From Flavobacteriia bacterium (GTDB lineage: Bacteria; Bacteroidota; Bacteroidia; Flavobacteriales_D; Crocinitomicaceae), in contig RFQF01000039.1 of the NCBI GenBank assembly GCA_009925805.1, positions 1 to 13,578 of the forward strand: DNA of 13,578 bases, written 5' to 3'. The stretch's first letter is position 1; each line of letters opens with the position of its first letter. The notes below the pieces were generated by a model, which ran no database searches, had not been told where the DNA came from, and saw nothing but the letters and a program-made list of their open reading frames with translations. Shown here piece by piece: positions 1-6,664 of this stretch. Both the position numbers and the translations under genes were made by a program.

Positions 1-4
1 TGCT

Positions 5-12
5 TACCTTTG
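5..12 (+). promoter_or_regulatory. Bacteroidota -7 promoter element (TACCTTTG)
   Basis: TACCTTTG matches the Bacteroidota sigma-factor -7 consensus TAnnTTTG exactly and ends 15 bases before the ATG at 28. A transcript would begin a few bases after position 12, giving a leader of roughly 5-12 bases. The -33 region lies outside the window, so the call rests on one short motif and its position. It would drive the barrel protein, bshA, elbB, meaB and S4 genes. Confidence 0.5.
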
Positions 13-27
13 GTGAAATTTATTTTC

Positions 28-603
28 ATGAAATCATTCCTATTCTTCAGTATTTTTTTACCCCTTTTTACGTTGGCACAAGCAAGCTACAATGGATCTG
101 AAATAGGCTTGGAAGTCTTCGCAGGTGCTTCAAATCTTGGAGGTTCCGTCGGAGGGGATCTAAAATATGCCGCCATCCTCAACGAACAATGGGCGGTCGG
201 TCCTTCGTTTCGGTATCAACGTACCTGGTCAAATAATTACGGTCAAAAAATGGGGTTTTCTGTTTACGGAGGTGGAGTTTACGCCCATTACCGCATCCAA
301 AACACCTTATTTCTCGGAGGGGAATTTGAATTTTTACGAAGTCCTTTCAATTTTATTAACATGAACTATTCTACTCGTAATTGGGCGCCTACCCTCTTTC
401 TTGGTGGAGGTTTTTCACGCGAGTTTAACGGTAAAATTCGGGTCAACGGTGGGATTTTTTACGATGTAATTAACGCCGCTAACAGTCCCTTTAGATCCAG
501 TTATTCCATTCGAATTAAAAACGAACTTGGACAGGTCGTTCGTATCTTGCCTATTATTTATCGTATTACCTTTTTCTTTCCACTTGGTACTTCAAAAGGA
601 TGA
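28..603 (+). CDS. Exported outer-membrane beta-barrel-like protein
   Basis: 191 residues. Residues 1-19 form a signal peptide (Lys2, a hydrophobic stretch from about 3 to 16, then A-Q-A before Ser20), so the protein is exported. The mature part is rich in Gly, aromatic residues and alternating polar/apolar stretches (for example GFSVYGGGVYAHYRI and TLFLGGGFSREF), as in small eight-stranded outer-membrane barrels, and it ends in an amphipathic aromatic strand (YRITFFFPLG). No specific function is recognisable. In-frame TTG (10) and GTG (13) codons lie upstream, but they fall in or directly after the promoter element, so ATG 28 is preferred. The stop codon overlaps the bshA start as ATGA (600-603), which indicates translational coupling. 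Confidence 0.8.
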   Translation: MKSFLFFSIFLPLFTLAQASYNGSEIGLEVFAGASNLGGSVGGDLKYAAILNEQWAVGPSFRYQRTWSNNYGQKMGFSVYGGGVYAHYRIQNTLFLGGEFEFLRSPFNFINMNYSTRNWAPTLFLGGGFSREFNGKIRVNGGIFYDVINAANSPFRSSYSIRIKNELGQVVRILPIIYRITFFFPLGTSKG

Positions 604-1724
604 AAATAGGTATTGTACTTTATCCCACCTTTGGTGGAAGCGGTGTTGTAGCCACCGAGCTTGGAAAGGCCCTTGCAAAAAAAGGACACGAAATTCATTT
701 TATCACTTACTCCCAACCGGTGCGACTTGGTCGATTTCGGGAGAACATCTTTTACCACGAGGTTTCTGTTTCCGACTATCCGCTTTTTGAATTCCAACCC
801 TATGAAACCACTTTAGCCTCGAAGATTTATGATGTTGTCAAATACGAAGGCCTGGACATTTTACATGTACATTATGCCATCCCTCATGCATCCTCAGCGT
901 TCATGGCACAACAAATCTTATCCGAAGAAGGCATCAATATCCCGTTTGTCACCACCTTGCACGGAACGGATATTACCTTGATTGGAAAGGACCCATCGTT
1001 TGTCCCGGTGGTCCAGTTCTGCATAAACGCTTCGAACGCGGTTACGGCCGTATCTGAAAGCCTAAAAGTCGAAACGCTTCGGCATTTCAACCTCCAGAAA
1101 GACATCCACGTAGTTCCGAATTTCATCGAAACAGACCTCGAAATTACGGAGGCACCGGCATCGGTTCGAAAGGCATATGCCTCGCTAGAGGAACCGATAC
1201 TTTGCCACATTTCTAATTTCCGAAAAGTAAAGCGCGTGGAGGACGTTATTCGGGTTTTTGACTTGGTAAATAAAAGCCTTCCCTCCAAATTGTTGATGGT
1301 GGGTGATGGTCCGGACCGTTATGCCTGCGAACAACTTTGTCGTACGTTGGGGTTGTGCGACCGCATCATTTTCTTAGGGAAACTTCGAGATACACGGCAT
1401 GTATTGGAAATTGCAGATGTTTTCATTCTTCCCTCAGAAACCGAAAGTTTTGGGTTAGCGGCACTCGAAGCCATGGCGGTAGGGGTACCGGTAATTTCAA
1501 GCAACACGGGTGGAATCCCGGAGGTAAATGTGCACGGATATTCCGGTTTTCTTTCCGAAGTAGGCGCGGTGGAATCCATGGCATCCAATTGCCTGCTGCT
1601 CCTGGATCCACGCAACAAAGAACGCTATCGTAAACAAGCCTACGAACAAGCAAAAAAATTTAACTTGGATCGCATCGTGCCGCTTTACGAAGAAATTTAT
1701 CATACTTTAGTTCCTTTAAAATAA
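600..1724 (+). CDS. bshA: N-acetyl-alpha-D-glucosaminyl L-malate synthase BshA
   Basis: 374 residues, the usual length for BshA. This cytoplasmic GT4, GT-B-fold glycosyltransferase joins UDP-GlcNAc and L-malate in the first step of bacillithiol synthesis. The N-terminal Gly-rich loop (FGGSGVVATELG, 11-22) and the opening MKIGIVLYPT are characteristic of BshA, as are HVHYAIPHASSAFMA (89-103) and TLHGTDITLIG (119-129). The C-terminal nucleotide-binding half carries SNFRKVKR (205-212), VGDGP (234-238) and the E-x7-E motif with Glu282 and Glu290 in the segment ETESFGLAALEA. The ATG overlaps the upstream stop codon. bshB (deacetylase) and bshC (cysteine ligase) are not in this window, so they must lie elsewhere if the pathway is complete. 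The identification is by family recall, not by a search. Confidence 0.95.
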   Translation: MKIGIVLYPTFGGSGVVATELGKALAKKGHEIHFITYSQPVRLGRFRENIFYHEVSVSDYPLFEFQPYETTLASKIYDVVKYEGLDILHVHYAIPHASSAFMAQQILSEEGINIPFVTTLHGTDITLIGKDPSFVPVVQFCINASNAVTAVSESLKVETLRHFNLQKDIHVVPNFIETDLEITEAPASVRKAYASLEEPILCHISNFRKVKRVEDVIRVFDLVNKSLPSKLLMVGDGPDRYACEQLCRTLGLCDRIIFLGKLRDTRHVLEIADVFILPSETESFGLAALEAMAVGVPVISSNTGGIPEVNVHGYSGFLSEVGAVESMASNCLLLLDPRNKERYRKQAYEQAKKFNLDRIVPLYEEIYHTLVPLK

Positions 1725-1729
1725 TTCCT

Positions 1730-2410
1730 ATGAACATTGGAGTATTACTCTCAGGATGTGGCGTTTACGACGGCGCAGAAGTTCAAGAAGCCGTATTAAC
1801 ATTGTTGGCTATCGACGAGCTGGGTTGGAATGCCGTCTGTATTTCCTTGGACCTTCCTCAGCACCATGTGGTAAATCACTTAAACGGAGAACCCATGCAC
1901 GAATCGCGCAACATGCTGATTGAAGCGGCCCGAATTGCCCGAGGTGCAGTGCGTAACCTAAGTGAGGTTGAACCGGCAGACATCGATGCTTTAGTAATTC
2001 CGGGAGGATTCGGGAGCGCCAAGAACTTTTCAAGTTGGGCCTTTGAAGGACCCGATTCGACGATTCTTCCTGAAGTAAAATTGTTCCTCGTCAACATGGT
2101 GAATGTTGGAAAACCCGTTGTCGCATTATGTGTAAGTCCGGTGCTCCTAGCCAAAGCCTTCGAGGGATTAACTATTCATCCTCAATTAACCCTCGGAACT
2201 TCCCTAGAATCCTCCCCTTATTATATTGCTGGCTTTAATGCAGGAATGGCTCGAATTGGAGCGGTACCCGTGGAACGTTCGGTTCGGGAGGTCCTTGTAG
2301 ATGCAGAAAACCGACTCATTTGTGCCCCGTGCTACATGATGGAGGCTCGAATTTCCGAAGTACGCACGAACATTGTCCAAGCGCTTGAAGCCCTGAAAAC
2401 TCTTTTGTGA
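1730..2410 (+). CDS. elbB: ElbB, DJ-1/PfpI-superfamily glyoxalase-like protein
   Basis: 226 residues, close to the usual length of about 217-225 for ElbB (isoprenoid biosynthesis glyoxalase ElbB). It has the class I amidotransferase/DJ-1 fold: the N-terminal LLSGCGVYDGAEVQEAV segment (6-22) with the acidic residue Glu17, IPGGFGSAKNF (90-100), and the nucleophile elbow VALCVSP with Cys134. E. coli ElbB has been reported to have weak glyoxalase activity, and its old link to isoprenoid synthesis is indirect, so the in vivo substrate is uncertain. The gene follows bshA by five bases and its stop overlaps the GTG start of meaB. Sitting next to a thiol-biosynthesis gene makes a role in handling reactive carbonyls plausible, but that is inference. 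Confidence 0.9.
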   Translation: MNIGVLLSGCGVYDGAEVQEAVLTLLAIDELGWNAVCISLDLPQHHVVNHLNGEPMHESRNMLIEAARIARGAVRNLSEVEPADIDALVIPGGFGSAKNFSSWAFEGPDSTILPEVKLFLVNMVNVGKPVVALCVSPVLLAKAFEGLTIHPQLTLGTSLESSPYYIAGFNAGMARIGAVPVERSVREVLVDAENRLICAPCYMMEARISEVRTNIVQALEALKTLL

Positions 2411-3453
2411 ATCCAAACGACGAACGATTTAATGACTGGGCTCACCGGAGGAAAGAGCAGCTTGAACGGCTCAATGCAACCTTGCTTTATCCAAGAATTA
2501 TAGCTGGCGACCGCGCAGCGTTAGCCGAAGCCATTACCCTCATTGAAAGCAAGCAACCCAAGCATCGTTCGGAAGCCAACGCTTTGATTTCTCTATGCCT
2601 TCCTCACAGCGGTAAGGCTTGGCGTATCGGGATAACGGGGGTTCCCGGCGTGGGAAAAAGTACATTCATTGAAGCGATTGGTAGCATGCTTCTAGCACAA
2701 GGGCACCGTTTGGCAGTCATGGCCATTGACCCCAGCTCCAGCATCAGTGGCGGAAGTATCTTGGGCGACAAAACGCGCATGGAATCCCTTTCGATGAAAG
2801 AAACGGTTTTTATACGTCCGAGTGCTTCTGGAAGTACCCTCGGGGGCGTAGCCCAACATACACGTGAATCGATTATTTTGTGCGAAGCTGCAGGGTATGA
2901 TGTGATTATTATTGAAACTGTAGGCGTTGGACAAAGCGAAACAGTCGTGCACTCCATGGTCGATTTTTTTCTGTTGTTGATGCTCTCAGGAGCAGGCGAC
3001 GAACTGCAAGGAATCAAGCGCGGAATTATGGAAATGGCGGATGGAATTCTGATCACCAAAGCCGATCAAGGCAATGAAGCAGCAGCAAAAAAAGCCCTAC
3101 GAACCTATGAAAATGCCCTTCACCTCTTACAACCTAAAGAAAGCGGATGGACTCCCCGCGTAGCTGCAATATCGAGCATTGAAAACACCTCATTGCATTT
3201 ACCCATAACCTGGTGGGAATTGTTTTTTCAAACAATGAGCGAGAACGGTTTCCTCGCATTCAAGCGAAAGCAACAGGAGCTCCAGTGTTTTGAGGACAGC
3301 TTAAAGGACCAAATAGCTCTATTTATGGAACAAAACGAACAAATACGCGCGCAACAAACCGTATTGCGCAACAAAATAACCCAGGGAATGTTGTCGCCCT
3401 ATGAAGCGTCCAACCAACTCGTAACGCTCCTTCTAAAACATGGAACCCTTTAA
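2407..3453 (+). CDS. meaB: MeaB/ArgK-family GTPase, chaperone of B12-dependent acyl-CoA mutase
   Basis: 348 residues, a normal length for the family. MeaB-type GTPases protect and reactivate adenosylcobalamin-dependent methylmalonyl-CoA mutase. Visible motifs are the Walker A loop GVPGVGKS (78-85), AIDPSSSISGGSILGDKTRM (106-125), the switch segment ETVGVGQSE (170-178), and the base-recognition motif ITKAD (216-220), where Thr217 replaces the usual Asn of NKxD. The C-terminal helical region (about 285-348) would serve dimerisation. The start is GTG at 2407, overlapping the elbB stop as GTGA; no in-frame ATG lies near, and the N-terminal helix is needed. The last 14 bases overlap the next gene. 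No mutase subunit gene is present in the window. Confidence 0.93.
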   Translation: MNPNDERFNDWAHRRKEQLERLNATLLYPRIIAGDRAALAEAITLIESKQPKHRSEANALISLCLPHSGKAWRIGITGVPGVGKSTFIEAIGSMLLAQGHRLAVMAIDPSSSISGGSILGDKTRMESLSMKETVFIRPSASGSTLGGVAQHTRESIILCEAAGYDVIIIETVGVGQSETVVHSMVDFFLLLMLSGAGDELQGIKRGIMEMADGILITKADQGNEAAAKKALRTYENALHLLQPKESGWTPRVAAISSIENTSLHLPITWWELFFQTMSENGFLAFKRKQQELQCFEDSLKDQIALFMEQNEQIRAQQTVLRNKITQGMLSPYEASNQLVTLLLKHGTL

Positions 3454-3646
3454 AATAAAAGGCGAATACATCGAATTGATTGCCTTGTTAAAGGTATTGG
3501 GAATCGCCGAAACCGGAGGCCATGCCAAACAGATTGTTGAAGCAGGTCATGTTGTGCGTAACGGCGAAATAGAAACGAGGAAACGTGCAAAATTGATTCC
3601 CGGCGACGAGCTTCAAATCTTGGATCAAAGAATACGGTTGAGTTAA
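3440..3646 (+). CDS. Small S4-domain RNA-binding protein (YbcJ/RlbA-like)
   Basis: 68 residues, almost entirely one S4 domain. The hallmark pattern is visible: a helix ending in GIAETGGHAKQIVEAGHVVRNG (22-43), followed by a basic segment ETRKRAKL and GDELQI near the C-terminus. Small free-standing S4 proteins of this kind resemble E. coli YbcJ and are presumed to bind structured RNA, probably rRNA or tRNA; no enzymatic domain is attached. The ATG lies inside the 3' end of meaB in another frame (14-base overlap), so translation is likely coupled to meaB. The specific RNA target cannot be read from the sequence. Confidence 0.88.
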   Translation: MEPFKIKGEYIELIALLKVLGIAETGGHAKQIVEAGHVVRNGEIETRKRAKLIPGDELQILDQRIRLS

Positions 3647-3655
3647 CGGGTTAAC
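3642..3655. repeat. Tandem GTTAAC palindromes between the S4 and Smr genes
   Basis: Two GTTAAC hexamers separated by GG overlap the S4 stop codon and fill part of the 21-base gap before the Smr gene. Each hexamer is its own inverse, so the block is nearly symmetric. It may be chance, or a small operator or RNA structure; nothing else supports a role. Confidence 0.3.
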
Positions 3656-3667
3656 AAAGGAAATGAA

Positions 3668-4195
3668 ATGAAATTTTCCCTAGGAGAAACGGTTTCTATC
3701 ATGACCGAAACAGGCATTTTTACCGTGCGTCGCATAGAATCAATGCACGTTTGGTTGGAGGATGAGCATGGATTTGAGCGAAGAATCCCAACATCCCACG
3801 TAGTTAAACGTCAAGCCATCGAAACCACCGTAAAGGTAAAAGATGGTCAAACACAGGAAAATCCCAAGGCCAAGGGCCTGACGCGCACGAACAAAACCCA
3901 TGAAGTCCCTTCCATCGATTTGCATGCGGGTTCTCTCGGAATTGAATCTTACCAACCCCAAGAAATGTTGAATTTACAGCTCGATGCCTGCAAGGTATTT
4001 CTTAACCAATGCATACGAAAACGGGTGGTGAAATTGGTCATTATCCACGGTATTGGCGACGGGACCTTGCGTCATGCGGTACGGCAAATGCTCGCGGGGA
4101 AAAAAGGAATTCAATTCCATGATGGAAATTTTTCTGCGCGCGGGGTAGGTTCGACATTAGTAGAAATTCAATTGAATTCCATCACGCCATTTTAA
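3668..4195 (+). CDS. Smr-domain protein with N-terminal barrel (short form)
   Basis: 175 residues. Residues 1-49 (MKFSLGETVSI...) resemble the small beta-barrel that starts Bacteroidota DUF2027/Smr proteins. Residues 50-80 form a charged linker. Residues 82-170 are an Smr domain with the IDLHA motif (83-87), HGIGDGTLR (127-135) and GVGSTLVEI (159-167). Smr domains bind or nick branched DNA or cleave RNA; free Smr proteins of this phylum have no established role that I can name. The better-known relatives carry a DUF2027 domain of about 160 residues between barrel and Smr, which is absent here. The gene starts 21 bases after the S4 gene behind an AAAGGA Shine-Dalgarno-like sequence, and its TAA overlaps the stop of the convergent hydrolase gene. 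Confidence 0.85.
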   Translation: MKFSLGETVSIMTETGIFTVRRIESMHVWLEDEHGFERRIPTSHVVKRQAIETTVKVKDGQTQENPKAKGLTRTNKTHEVPSIDLHAGSLGIESYQPQEMLNLQLDACKVFLNQCIRKRVVKLVIIHGIGDGTLRHAVRQMLAGKKGIQFHDGNFSARGVGSTLVEIQLNSITPF

Positions 4196-6204
4196 TGTTG
4201 CTTTACGGAGCCTTTTTGCCAAGAGGGAAGGTTAAAAATCCAGTCGTAATATCCAATAAAATGGCTATTCGTAAAGCCCATCTTACGTTCGTAATCCAAA
4301 GGAAAAGTGAATCGATTCTCGCTTAAGCCTTTAACTGCAGTTTGAGGAGCCACACCATCCTGCAAGCAGGGCGCTTGCCGCAAAGGGCCAAAAGGAAACG
4401 AACCGTACTGGTAAACTTCGTTCCATTGGCTCATGTTGACGGCTCCAGCCTCGGCATTTTCGGGGGCGATAATGTAAAAAGCGTTAAAGTGACAAGACCC
4501 CTTTAACACCTCAAGCATGCCCAAAGTATAGGCATAACCCATGCTATGCGCCACGATGAATAAGGAATCGTTATTGCTTTGTCCAGGCACCTCGTTCAAC
4601 AACTGAAGTAAATTCCTTCCAGCAATTCTTCCATTCGACCTCCGCAGGTTAAATCCTGCTTTATTGGATTTAAACGGCAGTTGCGCTAAGGTCTTCCCTT
4701 TTCCCTGGGAATTGTCGCTGAACTCGCAATGATGCGGTCCATGGCATGGCTTGGGGTAATTGGTTGCCGTTTGAACAAAATTCAGGATGGATCTATGATT
4801 GGAAGTTGCTACGGCATGATGTCCATCTGCATAATACACTTCGTTCGGATGGATTCGTTCAATAAAACGCAAATCAAAACCGCCCCAAGGCCTCCAGTAA
4901 TTGAAGCGATCATCGTTGTAACAAATGTTTTTAGAATTGGAAAACTCCACTCCATTCTTTTGAATGCTAGCCAAAGCCTGTTCCGCTGTTCCTCCCTGAG
5001 AAACCGGCCGGTAGCCGTTAACGAATACCAAAATGCGCTTTGGCGGATCCGGGAGGGTAAATTTACGGGTGATGTCTGACCTGGAATAATTGTACACCCT
5101 TGAATTCAGGAAAACTCCACGATCGGAATAATAATGATATACCATTAAGTGGGTCTGGGCTTGTTGCACGTATTTATCGCAATGCAATTTGTCCGAGTCG
5201 TATAAAAGGCGTGTGGATTTTCTTCTACCTAAAGAATCGACCACTACCTTAAAATAAAGCACTTTTTTCATTCGCTTCATTTTCCATAGTCCTTTTTCTT
5301 TGAGGTAAATTTCCCAATAAACAGAATTCGCGGGTTGATCTAAGGCTGAATTGCTGGAAAATAAATACTGCATAAACCGAGGGGTATTGATATTTCCTAG
5401 ATGGTTGTATTGCGTGGAGTTAAAAAACATATGCTTATATAAGGCATCCGTGGACCAAAAGACCAGGTATCCGACAACGAAAAATAACAACCACAGAACG
5501 GTTCTTAAGAGGCGCAGAGCCCGCTTCGTATGGACATGAAAAACCTTGTCGGCGCGTTCATTGACCTTTTTACGGAGGATAAGCATGATGAAAAGAACGA
5601 GGAATACGAGGGCAAAATGAATGGGCGCAAGGAATCGATTATTCGCGGAATAAAAAGGCCTAAGCCAATAATTATCAACTGCAAGATTTACCTTTCCAAA
5701 GTTTCGCTTAAACGGGAGTTTCAATCCTTGAGGCAGCACCAAGGTGCCGTCCGTATTTTGTTCCCAAAATGCATAAGCTACAAGACCATTGGTCGATGCA
5801 AGATTTTCGGTATCATCGTGGAAGGGATAGGTTCGTTCCATCGGAGATTGCAAGGAATCCAACCGAATAAGTTGAAAAACAACCGAATCCAATACCAAGG
5901 AATCGGTTTCCCTTTGAACTCCGCGAGCTGCCCCATAGGCGCGAAACAGACTTTCCGAAATGTTATCTACGGAATTTCCCCCGAGGAAAATCAAGTTCTT
6001 TCCCGGGATTAAAAAGCGTCCTGTAGTATCCTTCGTTAAAAAAAAATAGTAGTCCGACCCCCGTTTTTTATGGGAATTATTAAAAAAAGCATCGCGGCAT
6101 TGGCGCATGGACGTCGAAAAATAGGGCCTATTATCGGCTAACGAGATGGGGGCTAACTTCCCAACTAAGGGATGAACAAAGACATCCAACGATCCGTGCA
6201 CCAT
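4192..6204 (-). CDS. Membrane-anchored putative alpha/beta hydrolase, function unknown
   Basis: 670 residues, not recognised as a named family. Three regions can be seen. Residues 1-190 are a soluble region without known motifs. Two hydrophobic helices (about 191-210 and 233-251) flank a strongly basic loop (RKKVNERADK...TKRALRLLR). Residues 252-670 contain what looks like an alpha/beta-hydrolase core: a strand and turn ILVFVNGYRP (391-400), a nucleophile elbow VAHSMGYA with Ser554, and His648 in TNSHFIGYYD as a candidate catalytic His; the acid is not assigned. A distinctive YYADGHHAVATSNHRS block lies at 457-472. Seven Cys residues include C487 and C493 in a His/Cys-rich segment. ATG 6204 is the first possible start, since an in-frame stop lies just upstream at 6226-6228. 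It sits 21 bases behind the ferredoxin gene and has its own TAAATTTG element. Lipase or esterase activity is inference only. Confidence 0.75.
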   Translation of the reverse strand: MVHGSLDVFVHPLVGKLAPISLADNRPYFSTSMRQCRDAFFNNSHKKRGSDYYFFLTKDTTGRFLIPGKNLIFLGGNSVDNISESLFRAYGAARGVQRETDSLVLDSVVFQLIRLDSLQSPMERTYPFHDDTENLASTNGLVAYAFWEQNTDGTLVLPQGLKLPFKRNFGKVNLAVDNYWLRPFYSANNRFLAPIHFALVFLVLFIMLILRKKVNERADKVFHVHTKRALRLLRTVLWLLFFVVGYLVFWSTDALYKHMFFNSTQYNHLGNINTPRFMQYLFSSNSALDQPANSVYWEIYLKEKGLWKMKRMKKVLYFKVVVDSLGRRKSTRLLYDSDKLHCDKYVQQAQTHLMVYHYYSDRGVFLNSRVYNYSRSDITRKFTLPDPPKRILVFVNGYRPVSQGGTAEQALASIQKNGVEFSNSKNICYNDDRFNYWRPWGGFDLRFIERIHPNEVYYADGHHAVATSNHRSILNFVQTATNYPKPCHGPHHCEFSDNSQGKGKTLAQLPFKSNKAGFNLRRSNGRIAGRNLLQLLNEVPGQSNNDSLFIVAHSMGYAYTLGMLEVLKGSCHFNAFYIIAPENAEAGAVNMSQWNEVYQYGSFPFGPLRQAPCLQDGVAPQTAVKGLSENRFTFPLDYERKMGFTNSHFIGYYDWIFNLPSWQKGSVKQH

Positions 6205-6220
6205 AAGAGCATAAAAAAAA

Positions 6221-6228
6221 CAAATTTA
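6221..6228 (-). promoter_or_regulatory. Possible -7 promoter element (TAAATTTG) for the hydrolase gene
   Basis: On the - strand TAAATTTG matches TAnnTTTG and ends 16 bases before the ATG at 6204, almost the same geometry as the element at 5-12. Its first three bases are the ferredoxin stop codon. No good -33 motif is visible, and in A+T-rich sequence an eight-base match with two free positions can occur by chance. If real, the hydrolase can be expressed apart from the ferredoxin. Confidence 0.35.
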
Positions 6229-6573
6229 CAGATGCAGGAACGCTTTTTTCGCCAGAAGTTCATCTCGGGTTTCTCGGTAATTGGGGTCGTCCACGCAGCA
6301 ATCTACCGGGCATACCGCGGCACATTGCGGCTCGTCATGAAAACCAACGCACTCCGTGCATTTATGGTGGGTGATGTAATATACATCCATGTTCACAGGG
6401 GCTTGAGCTAAGGATGCATCCACCACTTCGCCCTCCGGGTTGGTGATTTTTCCGATTAAGGATGTTCCGTCCTGGTATTTCCATTCAGCGCCGCCCTCAT
6501 AAATGGCATTGTTGGGGCACTCGGGCTCGCAAGCTCCGCAGTTGATGCATTCATCGGTAATCATTATCGCCAT
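6226..6573 (-). CDS. 2[4Fe-4S] ferredoxin (4Fe-4S dicluster domain protein)
   Basis: 115 residues, a soluble cytoplasmic electron carrier. The first cluster motif is Cys9, Cys12, Cys15 and Cys19 (CINCGACEPECP). The second is Cys72, Cys75, Cys84 and Cys88, with an eight-residue CxxC-to-C spacing and a closing CPVDCC. The uneven second motif and extended C-terminus are as in the Alv-type (YfhL-like) ferredoxins. Between the clusters lies an insertion of about 50 residues (21-71). Cys92 and Cys93 are extra. The ATG at 6573 has a strong Shine-Dalgarno sequence AAAGGAG (6578-6584). The gene is divergent from the acyl-CoA reductase gene, and I recall the same pairing in other Bacteroidota, so it may feed electrons to a linked lipid or CoA reaction; the partner is not proven. 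Confidence 0.93.
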   Translation of the reverse strand: MAIMITDECINCGACEPECPNNAIYEGGAEWKYQDGTSLIGKITNPEGEVVDASLAQAPVNMDVYYITHHKCTECVGFHDEPQCAAVCPVDCCVDDPNYRETRDELLAKKAFLHL

Positions 6574-6593
6574 AACGCTCCTTTATTTTTGTG

Positions 6594-6601
6594 CAAAGAT
6601 A
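6594..6601 (-). promoter_or_regulatory. -7 promoter element (TATCTTTG) for the ferredoxin gene
   Basis: TATCTTTG on the - strand matches TAnnTTTG and ends 20 bases before the ferredoxin ATG, leaving a leader of about 10-17 bases that holds the AAAGGAG ribosome binding site. A TTG occurs 12 bases upstream, closer than the roughly 19 bases expected for a -33 element, so only the -7 half is convincing. Confidence 0.5.
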
Positions 6602-6652
6602 GTGCAGGGTAATCAATTCTGGAAAAACCCAAGGAGGAAACAAACATAAGTT

Positions 6653-6660
6653 TACTTTTG
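6653..6660 (+). promoter_or_regulatory. -7 promoter element (TACTTTTG) abutting the acyl-CoA reductase start
   Basis: TACTTTTG matches TAnnTTTG and ends only four bases before the ATG at 6665. Transcription would begin within a few bases of the ATG, giving a leaderless or nearly leaderless mRNA. It forms a divergent pair with the element at 6594-6601; the two are 51 bases apart. No clear -33 TTG is visible. Confidence 0.5.
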
Positions 6661-6664
6661 TTGC

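Noticed and set aside
10..27. TTG and GTG start codons upstream of the barrel protein ATG
   Set aside because: The TTG overlaps the end of the -7 element and the GTG follows directly, so neither should be within the mRNA; they would also lengthen the signal peptide's n-region.
5530..6012. 160-residue open frame on the + strand, antisense to the hydrolase
   Set aside because: It is a shadow of the - strand gene: no family resemblance, no start signal, and the opposite strand has a longer frame with coherent helices and motifs.
6038..6046. Run of nine A bases inside the hydrolase gene as a possible phase-variation tract
   Set aside because: The frame is open on both sides and A-rich Lys/Phe codon runs are common; a single tract without surface-antigen context is not enough to propose switching.
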